64,000 nt of DNA from Erythrophleum ivorense (Eukaryota; Streptophyta; Magnoliopsida; Fabales; Fabaceae), in assembly GCA_026724425.1 (NCBI GenBank), contig JAIUCV010000353.1, positions 558,001 through 622,000 on the forward strand. The letters run 5' to 3'. The notes under the pieces are model-generated. The model had not been told where the DNA came from. It searched no databases and saw only the letters and a list, made by a program, of their open reading frames with translations. The position numbers and the translations under genes were made by a program. Positions 37,710-49,795 of the stretch are shown in pieces; within the stretch, counting starts at the first letter, position 1; each line of letters starts with the position of its first letter.

Positions 37710-39154
37710 TGCGCTACAAAAGTGTATAAGTAAGTATGTGTATTGCACAAGTGATACGATAAAAAGTATAGTATTATTCTTACTAGGATTTGTTACAAGA
37801 TAATTGCTAATGACTAGAATTGTGCATCTTAATATAACTTAAGCCAACACAATAAAAGGAATTTGAAATGAAGCTAAATTAAAGATATAAAAAAAAAACA
37901 AAATTCTTGACTAAATTAAGAAGTAAAATGTTATGGATTATGATTTCTTTTAACATTTTATTAGAAACCAATTAACCTCTCTTTACCTTACTCTTAATGA
38001 TGGTCTTCACTAGTCTAGGACTCTAATTCACCTACAAGTATTTTTTGCATTACTTATAGGCATTCCTCTAAATCAATTCATAATTTTCTATGCAATTGAT
38101 TAAGAGACATAATTAAGAATGACTCTTATTGTGACTATGTGAGGCCAGTAGGTATATTTTTATCTTACAAGTAAATTAATCCACTCAACATCGCAAGTTT
38201 TATAAACTCATACTATCCAATCCATGGTCTAGTACTAAATTCTCCTACCCAAGTTCATTTATGTTATCCAAATATTTTAGTAGTTTCCACACACTTTAAA
38301 AGTATGAATAAGCAAATCATACCATTAATTATAAGTAAAGAGAGAAATTTCGACCTCTTATATGCTAAGGTTCATTATCATCCCAAATCAACAACTTTAG
38401 CTCAACATTCCAAGATAAATCAATGTAAAAAATAATGCATATATCAAATGAGTATAGAAATATAAAGAAAGCCAAATGAATAGAAGAGAAAAACTGACTT
38501 AATTAGTGAATATTCTTCAAACCCTAACTTTGTCCTTACCTTTGAAGCTCTAAATTAAAAGTGCCTAAAAGTCAACCCCTTTTGCATTATAGAGATACAA
38601 CTTTAAAACCTAGCAAAAAGTGAAGAAAAAATGCTAACATTTCTTGTTGTCATGACTAGCACTAAGACTTTGGCTTTTGGTGTCTTAACGATGTGGCATT
38701 CTAGGTCTTCACATAAAAGTTGCTAAATTTTAGGCCCTATGATGCTGAAACTTCTTTAGCAGCAGCTTTTACTTTTAGCAATAGTTTCTCATCCTTTTTA
38801 GCAACTATTCTTAGCTTTTGTTGTTATACATATGAGCCTTCTAATCCTTGTTTCTTGGTATTTCTAACCCTACAAAAATAAAAATTCATCTAATTATTGT
38901 TTACAATCTATTTACAAAGATTAAACAATTTAATAACCTAATTTAAAATCTAAATAAAAATACCAAAACACAACTTATACTTAATAAAACAAATATTAAC
39001 TTAAAACTAAAGAAATGAAAAACTAAAACTTACTAAATATTAACTTAATTCAAATTTATTAAATTTATATAACAAAAACATAAAATAAACTTAATATTCA
39101 TATAATAAGGTCCTTAAAATAATATGAAAAGCATGATAAATTAGGGATTTATCA
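37710..39154 (-). repeat. 5' LTR of copy B
   Basis: 1445 bp, plus-strand ends TGCGCTAC and ATTTATCA. Aligns with the LTR of copy A, the solo LTR at 5094-10168 and the 3' LTR at 26073. It includes degenerate words around TTTAGCAGCAGCTTTTACTTTTAGCAA (38757-38785), which recur in the sister LTRs. Confidence 0.75.
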
Positions 39155-40530
39155 TCTTATGACCTATTACACATGGAAAGCTTGTATCCTAATGTATAGC
39201 TACTAACATAGTCCTAGATCTTAATCTTACCCTAAGTTGACCCTTGGCATCAATCTAAGTTCAATTAGCCCTAAAACGCATTAATGTGTATGAATTCCTA
39301 ATGTAAAATAGTTGACAAAGTGGACCCATACCTTATACCTAACCTTCACTTAAACTAGCCCTCAAGCATCAACTTAAGTTCAATAAGATGCATTAATGTC
39401 CAGTGAATTTTAGGCTAACTAATTATGAAGATCTAAATCGTAGTGTTCATAATTAATTAGAATAAGCCAGATTCATCTTAAAAAATGAATGGTATGTATT
39501 CATAATCATCCTCATGTAGTGACCCGAACTAGAGTGATTACACTAAGACTCAATTATTAATTACTCTTTAATTCATGATTAATATCTCAACCTAATGACT
39601 TAAACTAAAGTGGCTAAGCATCAACAATTAACCAAAAACCAAGAGTTCATAATAAAGGCATTAAGCATAAATACATACTCCATATATAATAAAATCATCA
39701 AGTATATCATCATAGAAATTTATATATCAATACAAAGTCTCTAATTCTAAACTAATACCAAAAAATTAAAAAATTAAAAAGATAAATAGAAAATAAATTA
39801 GAGAGAAAAAGAGAAAACCATAGGAAACTATAGATCTACAATCCAACTTAAATCCCAATATTTCCTCTACATAAGGGACAATCTATAATGTTGAAAAGTC
39901 ATTCCAACAGCATTCCAACATCTCCTAGATGCCTCTCTCATGTTTTTCTACATCCTATGGGGTATTTATAGGCAAAAAGACAGAGAGAAAAGGCAAAGGA
40001 TCACATCATTTGCAATTCTACCATGTATTGCAACTACAAAGTATATAACTTTCGTAGCTAAAAAAATCTTTCAGTTCTATGGTTTCATAGCTTCTGCATC
40101 GCAACTATGGAAAATGTACATATCTTTCGCACTTGTAGTAATAGCATCTTTTGCAGCTATGCAAATGTTGTGTTAGGATTTTTGAAATCTTCACATTGCA
40201 ATTGTAGAAAAAGCACCTTTCATAGATGTGGAAGCACTTTGACTTAAACTCTAGTCAACCATTTTGGCTTTTCGATTTGATTAATGTTGATTTGCTTCCA
40301 GCCTTATCACTGCGTAGACAAACACAATCCCATTAAACTTTTTTTAATTACTAAAAATTATTAAAAATTAACTAAATTCATAATATATTTAATATTCAAA
40401 TAAAATATAGAATTAAAGAAAACTATACTAAAAATTCTAGAAAAAATAGCTAAAAATCTATAATAAGTCCTAATAAGTTTAAAAAATTATAATCCTTCCT
40501 TAAATTCTTGACTTAATTGAACTGTGAATA
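39155..40530. repeat. unit-tail block (unit 1)
   Basis: Matches 4091-5093 plus 10169-10530 and 53040-54330. Non-coding; carries several degenerate copies of GCAATTGTAGAAAAAGCA (40090-40230). Confidence 0.65.
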
Positions 40531-40534
40531 ATGT

Positions 40535-41930
40535 CATGATTTGAAGAAAAGTAGAGTGAGTTTGTTCTTATTTAGGTTTTGCACTGATTGTTTCATTCAT
40601 TTGGTGGAACCAAATTTGTGCCTATGAGCTGTTTGATTAAATACTTGAGAGGAAAAGATAAAAAAGCCATCAGTTAACTTTAGCATCTTAATTTCATTTT
40701 AAAAGTGTGTTTTTGTTCAAATAGTTACTTTTTTATCTTACACCATCTTTATAAATGAACAGTATACCAAACACATGATTGAATTGTGTTATACAGTCTT
40801 GGGTTTTATATGGTATCACACCATATAATCATATTTTATACTGTGATGCACCAAACAGCCGGGCCTATTAGAAATATACTGCATCGCCTTTTTAGAACAC
40901 TGTAAAATAGAATTTCTAGTCGGGTTATGCATTAAGCAAACCAGAGCCAAAGAGAACCGATTTATCAAATCTCGAATGTCCTCCCCAAAGCATGAGTTTC
41001 CCATTTTGCTTGAAATCTTCTATGAATAATGAGTAGTGCTGGCTTTCCACCAATGTCTGTATGGGAATTGGGAAGGGATCAAATAGTATCTGCTGCTGAG
41101 TTATAAAGAATAACACTTTTGTGACAGCTTCCAACATCAATCTATGTTTTCCAAAATTCCTTTTGTTACTAAAAGTGAACTTTCTAAGAATCACACCTTG
41201 AAACCAAACGATTTCTATAACTTTGCATTTGATTTTCTACTTTGGACATTCTAGTTCCCCAAATTTCTGTAGACAGGGATGGAATCAGGAAAAATAATAT
41301 GAGAGCCAAAATGTTCTACAGTCTGCACTAGTTTTTACAATCATCATGCTTTTATCATGCTGTGAAAGTATTTAGTACTTTTATCTCTATTCACAAGCTA
41401 AAGTGGTTTGCAATTGTTATTATAATTAGTGTTTTTAGGCTCCAGGTATGGTTAAATTTATTTTTCTTTTCGATAAAAAATTAAAAGAAATAAATAGCTG
41501 CATGATGAAATTTTATAATATTATTAGATTTAATGCCATGAAGGGCAATCGTTACGACTTATAAGTCGCTTAGAGTGCTTTTCATTGGATTAACATAAAT
41601 AAAGTTAATTAATTAGAGTGCGTACTAAAGTTGTAGAAGTTTAAAAGGAGAGGACAACATCATAATTCTGTGATTATATAACAAGACTTTAAGACTATCT
41701 AGCTATAAAATTAGATATAGGACAAGCAATAGCAAGAAACTTGTACACGAAAAATAAATAATAACAATAATAATAATAATAATAACAACAACAAAGCTGT
41801 AAATGTGACACAAATTATTAAAAAAAAAAAAGGTACTGTTCCTGACAATATATCGATTGTATGCATATATATTATATGCTGCTGAGTACTGCTAACCACA
41901 TCAAGCAACTAGCATAGGATGAAGAGCAAG
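40535..41930. repeat. unit-head block (unit 2)
   Basis: Same order as 10545-11900: shared start, palindrome TATATGG...CCATATA at 40807-40827, coding-like segment at 40965-41141, and the 3' flank of gene 3. An AT-rich trinucleotide run lies at 41755-41800 and another at 41935-41953. Confidence 0.65.
40965..41141 (-). pseudogene. unidentified coding-like segment, copy 2
   Basis: Reads SVILYNSAADTI, a TGA stop, SLPNSHTD, then GGKPALLIIHRRFQAKWET on the minus strand; 59 codons, same frame and end as copy 1. The stop falls where copy 1 has TGT. Overlapping open frames at 40816-41004 and 40925-41194 are alternative frames of the same relic. Confidence 0.3.
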
Positions 41931-41955
41931 TGAACATTATTATTATTATTATTGT

Positions 41956-42357
41956 TTACTTTGACGGTGGAGGGGAGAAGAAAGGGAAAGAAGGAATGGT
42001 AGTTGGGATTGAGGGAATGTTGGGTAATGAGTTGGTGGATGGCAATGGAGGAAGAGTGACCTGTGGGACTGTTGGAACAGTGGGAATGCTTGGAAGAGGA
42101 GGAAGAGTATTGGGGTTAGGCAAAGAAGGGATATTAGTAGGCAAAGGAGGGACATTATTGGGCAGAGGCAATGTTGGAACTGAAGGCAAAGGTGGCAATC
42201 CTGTTGGTTTTGGCAAACTGGGAATCCCAGGCAAATTTGGTACAGAAGGTTGGGTTGTTTGGAGAAGATGACGAGCTGCTACGCTGACACTCATCATGCT
42301 TGACAATGTGAGAGCCATAAGGAAAGTTGTGATGATGTATGTGCCAGAAGAATCCAT
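41956..42357 (-). CDS. secreted proline-rich cell-wall-type protein, gene 3
   Basis: Single-exon gene of 133 residues. The start is the ATG at 42355-42357 (MDSSGTYIITTFLMALTL...); the longer reading from 42498 runs through the TATA box and is rejected. Signal peptide residues 1-28 or so (SSMMSVSVA), then mature ARHLLQTTQPSVP and LPPLPS-type repeats, ending FPFFSPPPSK. The signal peptide, C-terminus and flanks match gene 1, its positional counterpart. The middle (42036-42270) is identical to gene 4, which points to gene conversion. Likely secreted and hydroxyproline-modified; no enzymatic motif. Confidence 0.85.
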   Translation of the reverse strand: MDSSGTYIITTFLMALTLSSMMSVSVAARHLLQTTQPSVPNLPGIPSLPKPTGLPPLPSVPTLPLPNNVPPLPTNIPSLPNPNTLPPLPSIPTVPTVPQVTLPPLPSTNSLPNIPSIPTTIPSFPFFSPPPSK

Positions 42358-42448
42358 GGTTGAAGAATGAACTGCAGGAGTGAAGAAGAATGTGAAAAGA
42401 GGGAATTCGCTTTTAGTTTTGATGAGAAGCCAAGGGAGGGTTCTCGGT

Positions 42449-42456
42449 CTTATATA
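42449..42456 (-). promoter_or_regulatory. TATA box of proline-rich gene 3
   Basis: The minus strand reads CTGTCTATATAAGACC, about 92-99 bp upstream of the ATG, as in gene 1. Confidence 0.7.
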
Positions 42457-42499
42457 GACAGAGGTAGTTAGAGGATCCTGTGTGGTTTGGAGAACCATT

Positions 42500-43490
42500 A
42501 AAAGATCCTTTGAAATCTTTTGTTAGCTCACCAATTTTTGAATTTGAAAATTAAAGCTTATAGACTAACGAGTTGGTTGGTTGTTAACTCCAAACTTTCA
42601 AACGTAAGAAGATCAATTCTAATATTTTAGAAGAAAATAAAAGGAAAAAGAAAGTAAAATTGCTTAGTTCTTCTTTCATTTATCTATTTGTTCTGGATTT
42701 GGCAGCTTTGGGAGAATTGAGTTTGGAAACAAAGGGATATCATTCAATAGTAGGTTTAACTAATTGATCTTATCACGGTAGGTCAGTCTTTACCGCCAAC
42801 TGTTCATAACCAGCCTCCTGAAATTCCATCTCCAAGTTGCAAAAATTGGTCACGTGGAGTGTTGATCCTCAAGGCTCCAAGAAAAGCCATCCCATCTTTG
42901 CCAAAATGCTAAAAGTGTTTGTTTTGAAACGAGGAATGCAGAATATTATATAAAGATATTATAAAAAAATTCTTTTTTCTTGAAAAAAATAATAAATTAA
43001 TATATTAAATAATTAATTCTTATAAAATATTAGCTATAACACTTATTTTAAGATATTAATATTTGATGATTATATTTATTAATAAATAATTATATTTGAC
43101 TCAAATTTTAAAATTATAAAGTCAACTGAATTTAAATATCACGTTCTGTTAATTAATTAATTTGTTTAAATATATAAATTAGTGATAAAATATTTTTAAA
43201 TTTATTAACATTTATTATTATTATTTGTTATAATAAGTTTTTAATATATAAAATAAAAAATATATATTTAATTAATGCTTTTATTGATTTAATAATCAAT
43301 GTTATGTTAAAAAATTAAATATTACAATAGTTGTTTAGTCTTGAACTATAAAAATATTATTTTTTAGTTATAACTAAAAATTTTATACAAAATGATATGG
43401 ATTATGGTCAATACTTTTAAAATTAAATTAATTATTAAACTGATAAAGACACTATTTTCAATTTATTGGTTGGATTGTGATGAATCATTA
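42500..43490. other. intergenic, collinear with unit 1
   Basis: Matches 12480-13490; promoter flank of gene 3, then AT-rich sequence. No gene. Confidence 0.55.
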
Positions 43491-44430
43491 ATATATATAC
43501 ATATGTATATATATTTTTAATTATACTATAGATCTATTTTTTTGCTCTTAAACCTTAATTATATTTAAATATAAAAGCTCAAAAAAATGAAAGTGGATTA
43601 TCTTCTTCTCATCTAATATTAACTCAACTTTGTATACAAAATATTAAAATAAAAATGATTTCTCAAAGAATAATTCTACCGATCTTAATTTCCACCATGC
43701 CACCCACTCTGTCATGTAGTGGGCTAGCACAGTACAGTAGCATAAAAAAGAAGTAACTAGAAAAATAGAGGGCCATGGCGGACTGGTGGTCCTAGGTGAA
43801 TACAATTTCCTTTTTGGTTCTAACCTGTAAGCTCCGCAATAAATCAGCATTCATTTTCTTCCTCATCATGAACCCTCTTGAGTCTTGACCAAACGACCCT
43901 CCGCAAAATAGGAACTCAGCGACACTCCACCATCTACGTGCGTCGAAACCGGTCCGTTTGCATCGTCCTCCAATCTTCCCACGCGCACTTCACGTGAAAT
44001 GCGATCTAGCTTCCTCAACATCGACTACTTCAGTCTCCCTCCAACGCAATCGTTCCTCCACCTCCGCTCCCTCACATCGAGACATTGCCGATCGATTCCG
44101 TTCGCCACTGGAGCCATTGAAAAATCTCAGGCTTGTACAGCCTCATGTCAATGCTGGTATACTCAATCCTCCCCATGAAGATCATTAAGTCACTTGAAAT
44201 CGACGCACCTCTGGACTGCTTCTCAGAAGTGAGAGCTGTAGGAAACGTTCGAATGTTGCTCGAAGAGATCAATTGCCGTCAATTGTCCCACATCGACTAA
44301 TGAAAAAGAATGGAATAGAGTCTCACATTATAAATAGTTGGAAAAAAAGGCCCCAGTTCTGAAATCCTAATTTTAAAAATTGGATAATCCTGTGTTATGT
44401 CAATTTTCGTCGATGTTTTAATAATTCGGT
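43490..44430. other. unit-2-specific segment with less AT-rich, gene-like patch
   Basis: Not present at the corresponding place in unit 1 (about 13500). The patch at 43870-44300 is markedly richer in GC and holds protein-like stretches on the plus strand, e.g. YSLMSMLVYSILPMKIIKSL and SEVRAVGNVRMLLEEI (about 44130-44275), but frames change and there is no complete ORF. It resembles a captured or decayed gene fragment that I cannot identify. The open frame 43958-44188 may be chance. Confidence 0.4.
44285..44335 (+). promoter_or_regulatory. USE/TATA-like pair (snRNA-type promoter motif)
   Basis: GTCCCACATCG (44285-44295) matches the plant snRNA upstream sequence element RTCCCACATCG. A TATAAAT (44329-44335) follows 33 bp later, the spacing known for Pol II-transcribed plant snRNA genes. 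However, the sequence downstream does not resemble U1, U2, U4 or U5. The same TCCCACATCG word also occurs in common plant repeats, so this could be a repeat edge. Confidence 0.3.
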
Positions 44431-46440
44431 TTACAGGATCATCTGAATTAGACTAAGGGTTAGTTTATCAGTTTTTTGGGTTGACTGCTAGCCCGATCCA
44501 TTTTTTAAGACTATGATTATAACTTAAAAACACCCACAATGGAGTAACTTGATTTACTTGACCCAGCCCCATTTGTGACTCGTTACTATGATAACATCAA
44601 AACACGTGAGAGCATCAAACGATAAAATTTTGTCCAGAAAGAAAGCTTGTGAATTTTGGTCATTCAATTTTTTATTATTAGTATTATTATTTAGCATATT
44701 TTCCCTGTATCAACTTAAAATAGATATCAAAATAGATTTGATTCGTTTATTAAAAATGGGACAAACGTATAAAACAAAAAGCGGCATCAAGACTGGGCCC
44801 AGTTCCATTTTTCTGGGCCCATGCTCAACTGCAAAAAAATTCAAGTAGACTTGGTTTGACCTGCTTTTTCATGTGATTTCTTTCTTTTCTTTTTGGTTGG
44901 GGGTTGGGGGGGGGGGTAAACTCTTTGGTAGCTAGCTACTTCTTTTCAAAAGAAAAAAAAATGGTATCTTCTAGGAATTCAAATATGAAAAAATTAAATT
45001 TGTTTGTATAGCAACATTTAATAATATAATCTCCACTTTCACATTTACTAAAACCCATTTATATCAATGAATATAATATGGTACATACTTAGCTATATTA
45101 TTCAAGAATCTAATATTTATTTTGACCAAGAAAATAATTATCCATTATTTATAAATGTAATTTATTTTTATTTAATTTTTTCTACTTCAATTATATGATT
45201 ATATTATTTTTATATTTGACATGCATAACTTAGTATAAAGTTTTAATTATAATGATATTAATACTTAAAATTGTGTTCCTTCAAATTATATTAATAATGG
45301 ATTCTCAAATCTTATTGGTGGATAAAAGGTACAATAGAAGGAAAGAAAATTATGAAAGATTTGAATAAAATTTTAAAATATTAAAATAACATAATAAAAA
45401 ATTGTTTAGGTTGAGTTAAAAAAAAGCTCAAGCCCAATTCATTCTTTTCTTTTTTTTATTTTTTTGGATCAAACCTATTGAGCCAGATAAACATTTCAAT
45501 TCATGGTCTGATCTAAAAGTGAAGACACTTGTCATTTCACACGTAAATAAACATATGGGAGGTACTATATTCCTAAACTAAAAAAATTCCACACTTTAAA
45601 TAATGCTAATGTTAACTTTCGTATGCAAATTTTGGATGTGAAACTCAACCATTTAAAATTATGAGAAAATTGTATTTAAAGATCCAAGTTTTATAAAATT
45701 TACAGTAAAAAGTCTTAGAAATTAAAATTATTTTTAAAGACCAAAATTACTACCACGTACTACTAGAGTTTAAGAAAATTACTATTATATTTTAAGAAAT
45801 TTACTATCAAAGTTACTTAACTTGTAATTTTCCTAAAATCTTGTAATAATTTTTCTAAACCTAATAGTATGTCTTTTAAAATTTGATAATAATTTTGATC
45901 CTTAGAAATAATTTCACTTTTTAAAATCTTGTATTATACATTTTGTAAAATTTGGATCTTTAAATGTAATTTTTCTTAAAATTATGTATTATAAAATAAA
46001 TTTCTAATGGTTGCTATCTTCGTTGTGTAGTGAAAATAAAAAATTTTTATATTAAGAAAAGATAATTTTTTAAAAAAATTTATGAGTAAATTATAATTCC
46101 CTTCCTTGTAGGTTAGAGCAAAATCAATTTGACATCCAATAGTTTAAAATTCAAATTATGTTATTCAACTCTCATGAAATCTTTTCTATTATCACTTAAC
46201 TATATATTGATACTTTTAGTTTTAATAAATATTCATTTCATTTCAATGACAACATTAGAATGCTTAAAAAAATTTATAATATAAGTGAAATAAACTTTTA
46301 ATAATAATACAATCTAGCCTAATTGAACCCAGTTTGGCCCTTACTACCAAGGTGGCTTGATTGGGATAGAAAAGAGAATTAAAGGTTAGATAAGCTAGCT
46401 CATGAAAAATTTTAAAAATATGGCATATTATAAAAGCTAG
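44431..46440. other. intergenic, collinear with unit 1
   Basis: Matches 13560-16210. Contains a G run at 44903-44917. No gene recognised; the open frame 44588-44848 is AT-rich and unsupported. Confidence 0.5.
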
Positions 46441-49400
46441 AGGTGGGTCCCTATATATATTTTATGGATTTCAAAGAAAAGAGAATAGAAATTAAAAATC
46501 AAATTTGAAAAAAAAATAATAATCCCAATAACTTATAAACAATACATTTATAATAATATTCCTTAATAGGGTTTATATATATATATGGTACAACCTAAAT
46601 CTTTAATCATGACCAACACATTGATTAAGCCAATCCAAAGCTAGTTTAGCCTAACAAGTTCAAAGAAAGTCCCTCACTTGACCACGATAAGACTAAGAAG
46701 ATCTTAAAATTTATATCACATTTCAAAATACATGATTTATTTCACAAAGCCACTTAGGGTTACCTAAGATCCGACAAATCTTCCATGTAGTAAGAATGCT
46801 TCACAATTCATACAAATAATTTTAATCCAGTAATTGATACTTTTTTTTAATAGAATGAAAGAAATGAAAGAAATGAAAGAAAGATAAATAAAATGAACTA
46901 TTTGAAGAGATTACAATTCTCACACTACACTATCCGACTTGATACTTAGTAGTCACGGGGTCACAGAGTCCTATATTATTATTAGCATCTAATAAAGGAT
47001 CTACCCAATATGTTTAAGAAAGTATATTAGTCTTAGAGCATTTTATTTGACTACTTGTTAATCTTATTAAAAAAAAGGACATAAGAAGTGGAGTGAATTT
47101 ATCATTGATTCAATGAGTGCATAAATAACAAAATGCATAGAAGGGACAACAAGCGTACTTGAATTTTTTACAAATGATTAAAATTAATAAATAAAATAAA
47201 ATAAAATATCAATTTATAATATTCAAAATAAATAAATGCTTTCATTCAAGGAATAACCAATTTTAGAAAATATAAAATTTTAAAGATAAACAATCAAAAA
47301 CTTATCAGATGAATATTGTGTGAGAGGGCCTATCATGTTACTTCTCACAGTGCCATTGTATTTTGCTTATTTCTCATTTTAATACCATCACATTTTTCAC
47401 ATATGAATGCCATTGTATTTTTCTCATTTCATATCTTAGTATCACCACTTTTTTTTTATTTCATAATATCATAGCATCATTGTGTTGCTTGTCACATCTC
47501 ATAATGCCTCTACACCTTTCATCACATATCAATTTAATTTAAGCACGTTCAAGTCGTTACCCTCGCTAATAGTAAATTGTTCATATTGTATCACATCCAT
47601 TACTTTTTTAAATATATACATTATAGATTAAAAATATGACCTAAGGGAAAATCTATTTCCTTGAATACTACACTAAGCATCCTATATTATTCGATACAGA
47701 ACTTAAGTTTTCAAATATCATAAATAACATACTAAATATCTCATATTACTTAATATAAGACTTAGATTTTTATAATGCAGTCAAGGAGGAAAAATTATTA
47801 TCCTTAAATGCCATACCAAAATAAATAAATTAAAAAGAATATTACAGAAATTCAATTATAATAGTCATTCTCAAATTCAATTAAAAGAATAATTTAAAAG
47901 AAACATATATTAAACTAAAACATAAATCTAAAATAATTTATACAAATAAATTTCATCATATGAATAAAGATAATTCAAATATATATTATAATTAACAATT
48001 AACTAGAAATAAATTAACTTTAAGGAAAATTATATAAGAAAAATTAGAATAGGAAAAATATTATATAAAATAAATGAAGGAAAAAGTTCAAAGAAAAGTT
48101 CCTAGTATAAAAAGAGAAGGGAATAACATATGAAGAGTTTTACTATCATTTACACTTTGCATTTGTGAGAATATACTCACATCACAAATTCATAAATTTT
48201 ACTATTATTTATCATGTATCTTGTAATTAAAGATTTTCAAAAGTTTAAGATTTATTTCCCCATAATAGTAGAATAAGAATCATTGAAAATGATATTTGAG
48301 GTAAGAAATATATAAGGTGCAAAAAAAAAAATTGTCACCTTACTATTTACACATTCACTAATAAGAAAAAATAGTATATGTTCTTCTTATTGACTCAAGG
48401 CACAACATTAATTGATAGAATATCCTCAGTAATACCTAAAATCATATTGAGTATAAATTTATCAACAACTATCCTATTGATATATTATACTATTAATTTG
48501 ACTAAATATAAGTTATAACAATTAAAGCTCCAAATTTACTCTAAATTTCTTATCATTATTGCTAACCATTATAAATTTTTTTAAAAAAAAACATAGAACT
48601 TTCTGAATTTAATTTGAGTTTAAGAATTACCTTATGAAGCTTGTTAGATGAAAATTTGATGGTGAATTCACACTTGAAAGCATAGAACAAAAAACCCCCA
48701 AATATAAGCTTCATCAATGGCCAAATTTGAAAGAAGAAAGATTTAGAAGTTTCAACCACCATTGAGGCAAAGATGCAAATAAAACAATCATGACACTATT
48801 ATCTCTTAGGGATGGAAGATGTTACACTTTTGGACAAAAGAAAAATGCTATTATGGGTTCATATACAATGACACTACACTTTGGTTAGAAGAAGAATATT
48901 AATGAGACTTTATATATAGTGGATGAAAAATGTGATGTGCTATTAGGGGAAAGGGAAAGAGGAATAAGGGAGAAAAAAAAAACAAACTAACTAAGTTTTC
49001 TCCTATTTAGATTAGAATAAAATATAAGAAAAAAGATTTTTGAGTTCAAGTATTTGAATAAAGTCTTATAAATATTTGAGTTTAATAAACATAACTTATT
49101 TAGAGACTTTGGGTATAATAGGTCAAGTCATATTTGTAAGGGGGGTCTAATATGAATATCTGTCAATTTTTTTTAATGCTCAGTTGGGCTACATTACAGC
49201 TGTGATTTGTTGTAATGTCATTACGTTCCTATTAATCACGGGATGGCTGTGCATTTTCATTGCCAATCACGCAGCTATTATGCCTGTTTGGTTTAGAGGA
49301 GTAAAGGGTAAGGAATAGGAATGGGGGAGGGAATGAGCAAATAAGCATGTCTGGTTTAAGGGAGTGGAATGGAAATACGGCTCTCTATTCTCATATATGT

Positions 49401-49795
49401 AGGAATGGAGATTTCTTTTTTTTTTTTAATTTAACAATGAAATGAATACATTTTCTCCACTGCTTAAACTCTGTAATTTTATTAGCCTCCCAAATAGGGG
49501 GACTGACACTTTTATTTACTTTTTTCTTATTTTTTCGTGGACGTCATATTTCGCAGCATAAGAGCTACAGAGCAGACAATTCACACTTCAATAAAATGGA
49601 CTTCTTTTTTCGGAAATAGACATTATAGTTACTATCGTGCCCTAATTAGTGGTTCAGAATTCCAAAAAATGACTCTGAAACTTTTTTATATATTAGATGC
49701 CGCTATGCATTAATGACTCAAGAACAATAAAGCTTAATTATTTTGCTTAATGCAATTAGAATAACCTGTTGAAAGCATCATAAAAGATTATATTG
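46440..49795. other. unit-2-specific 3.3-kb AT-rich segment
   Basis: Unit 1 has the gene-fragment pseudogene and a microsatellite here instead, so this is an insertion in unit 2 or a deletion in unit 1. It has no coding domain. It may include old LTR sequence, but I could not find matching ends or a target duplication. From 49170 on it is less AT-rich and looks like ordinary intergenic DNA. Confidence 0.4.

Larger units (their letters stand above)
26073..39154 (-). mobile_element. Athila/Tat-like Ty3/gypsy element, copy B
   Basis: Near-complete decayed element on the minus strand: a 5' LTR (37710-39154), primer site (37683-37700), gag remnants (36930-37410), a long non-coding internal region, a purine-rich tract next to the 3' LTR (about 27388-27412, reading AAGGAGGTAAG on the minus strand) and a 3' LTR (26073-27385, about 150 bp short at its outer end). 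A 6486-bp nest at 29464-35949 interrupts it; without this the element is about 6.6 kb. No integrase, RT or RNase H motif was found. It is shared by unit 0 (copy A) and unit 1 but absent from unit 2. Confidence 0.75.

Noticed and set aside
43958..44188. A 76-residue plus-strand protein gene
   Set aside because: No start context, signal or conserved motif; a different frame of the same patch looks more protein-like, so the ORF is probably chance within a gene fragment.
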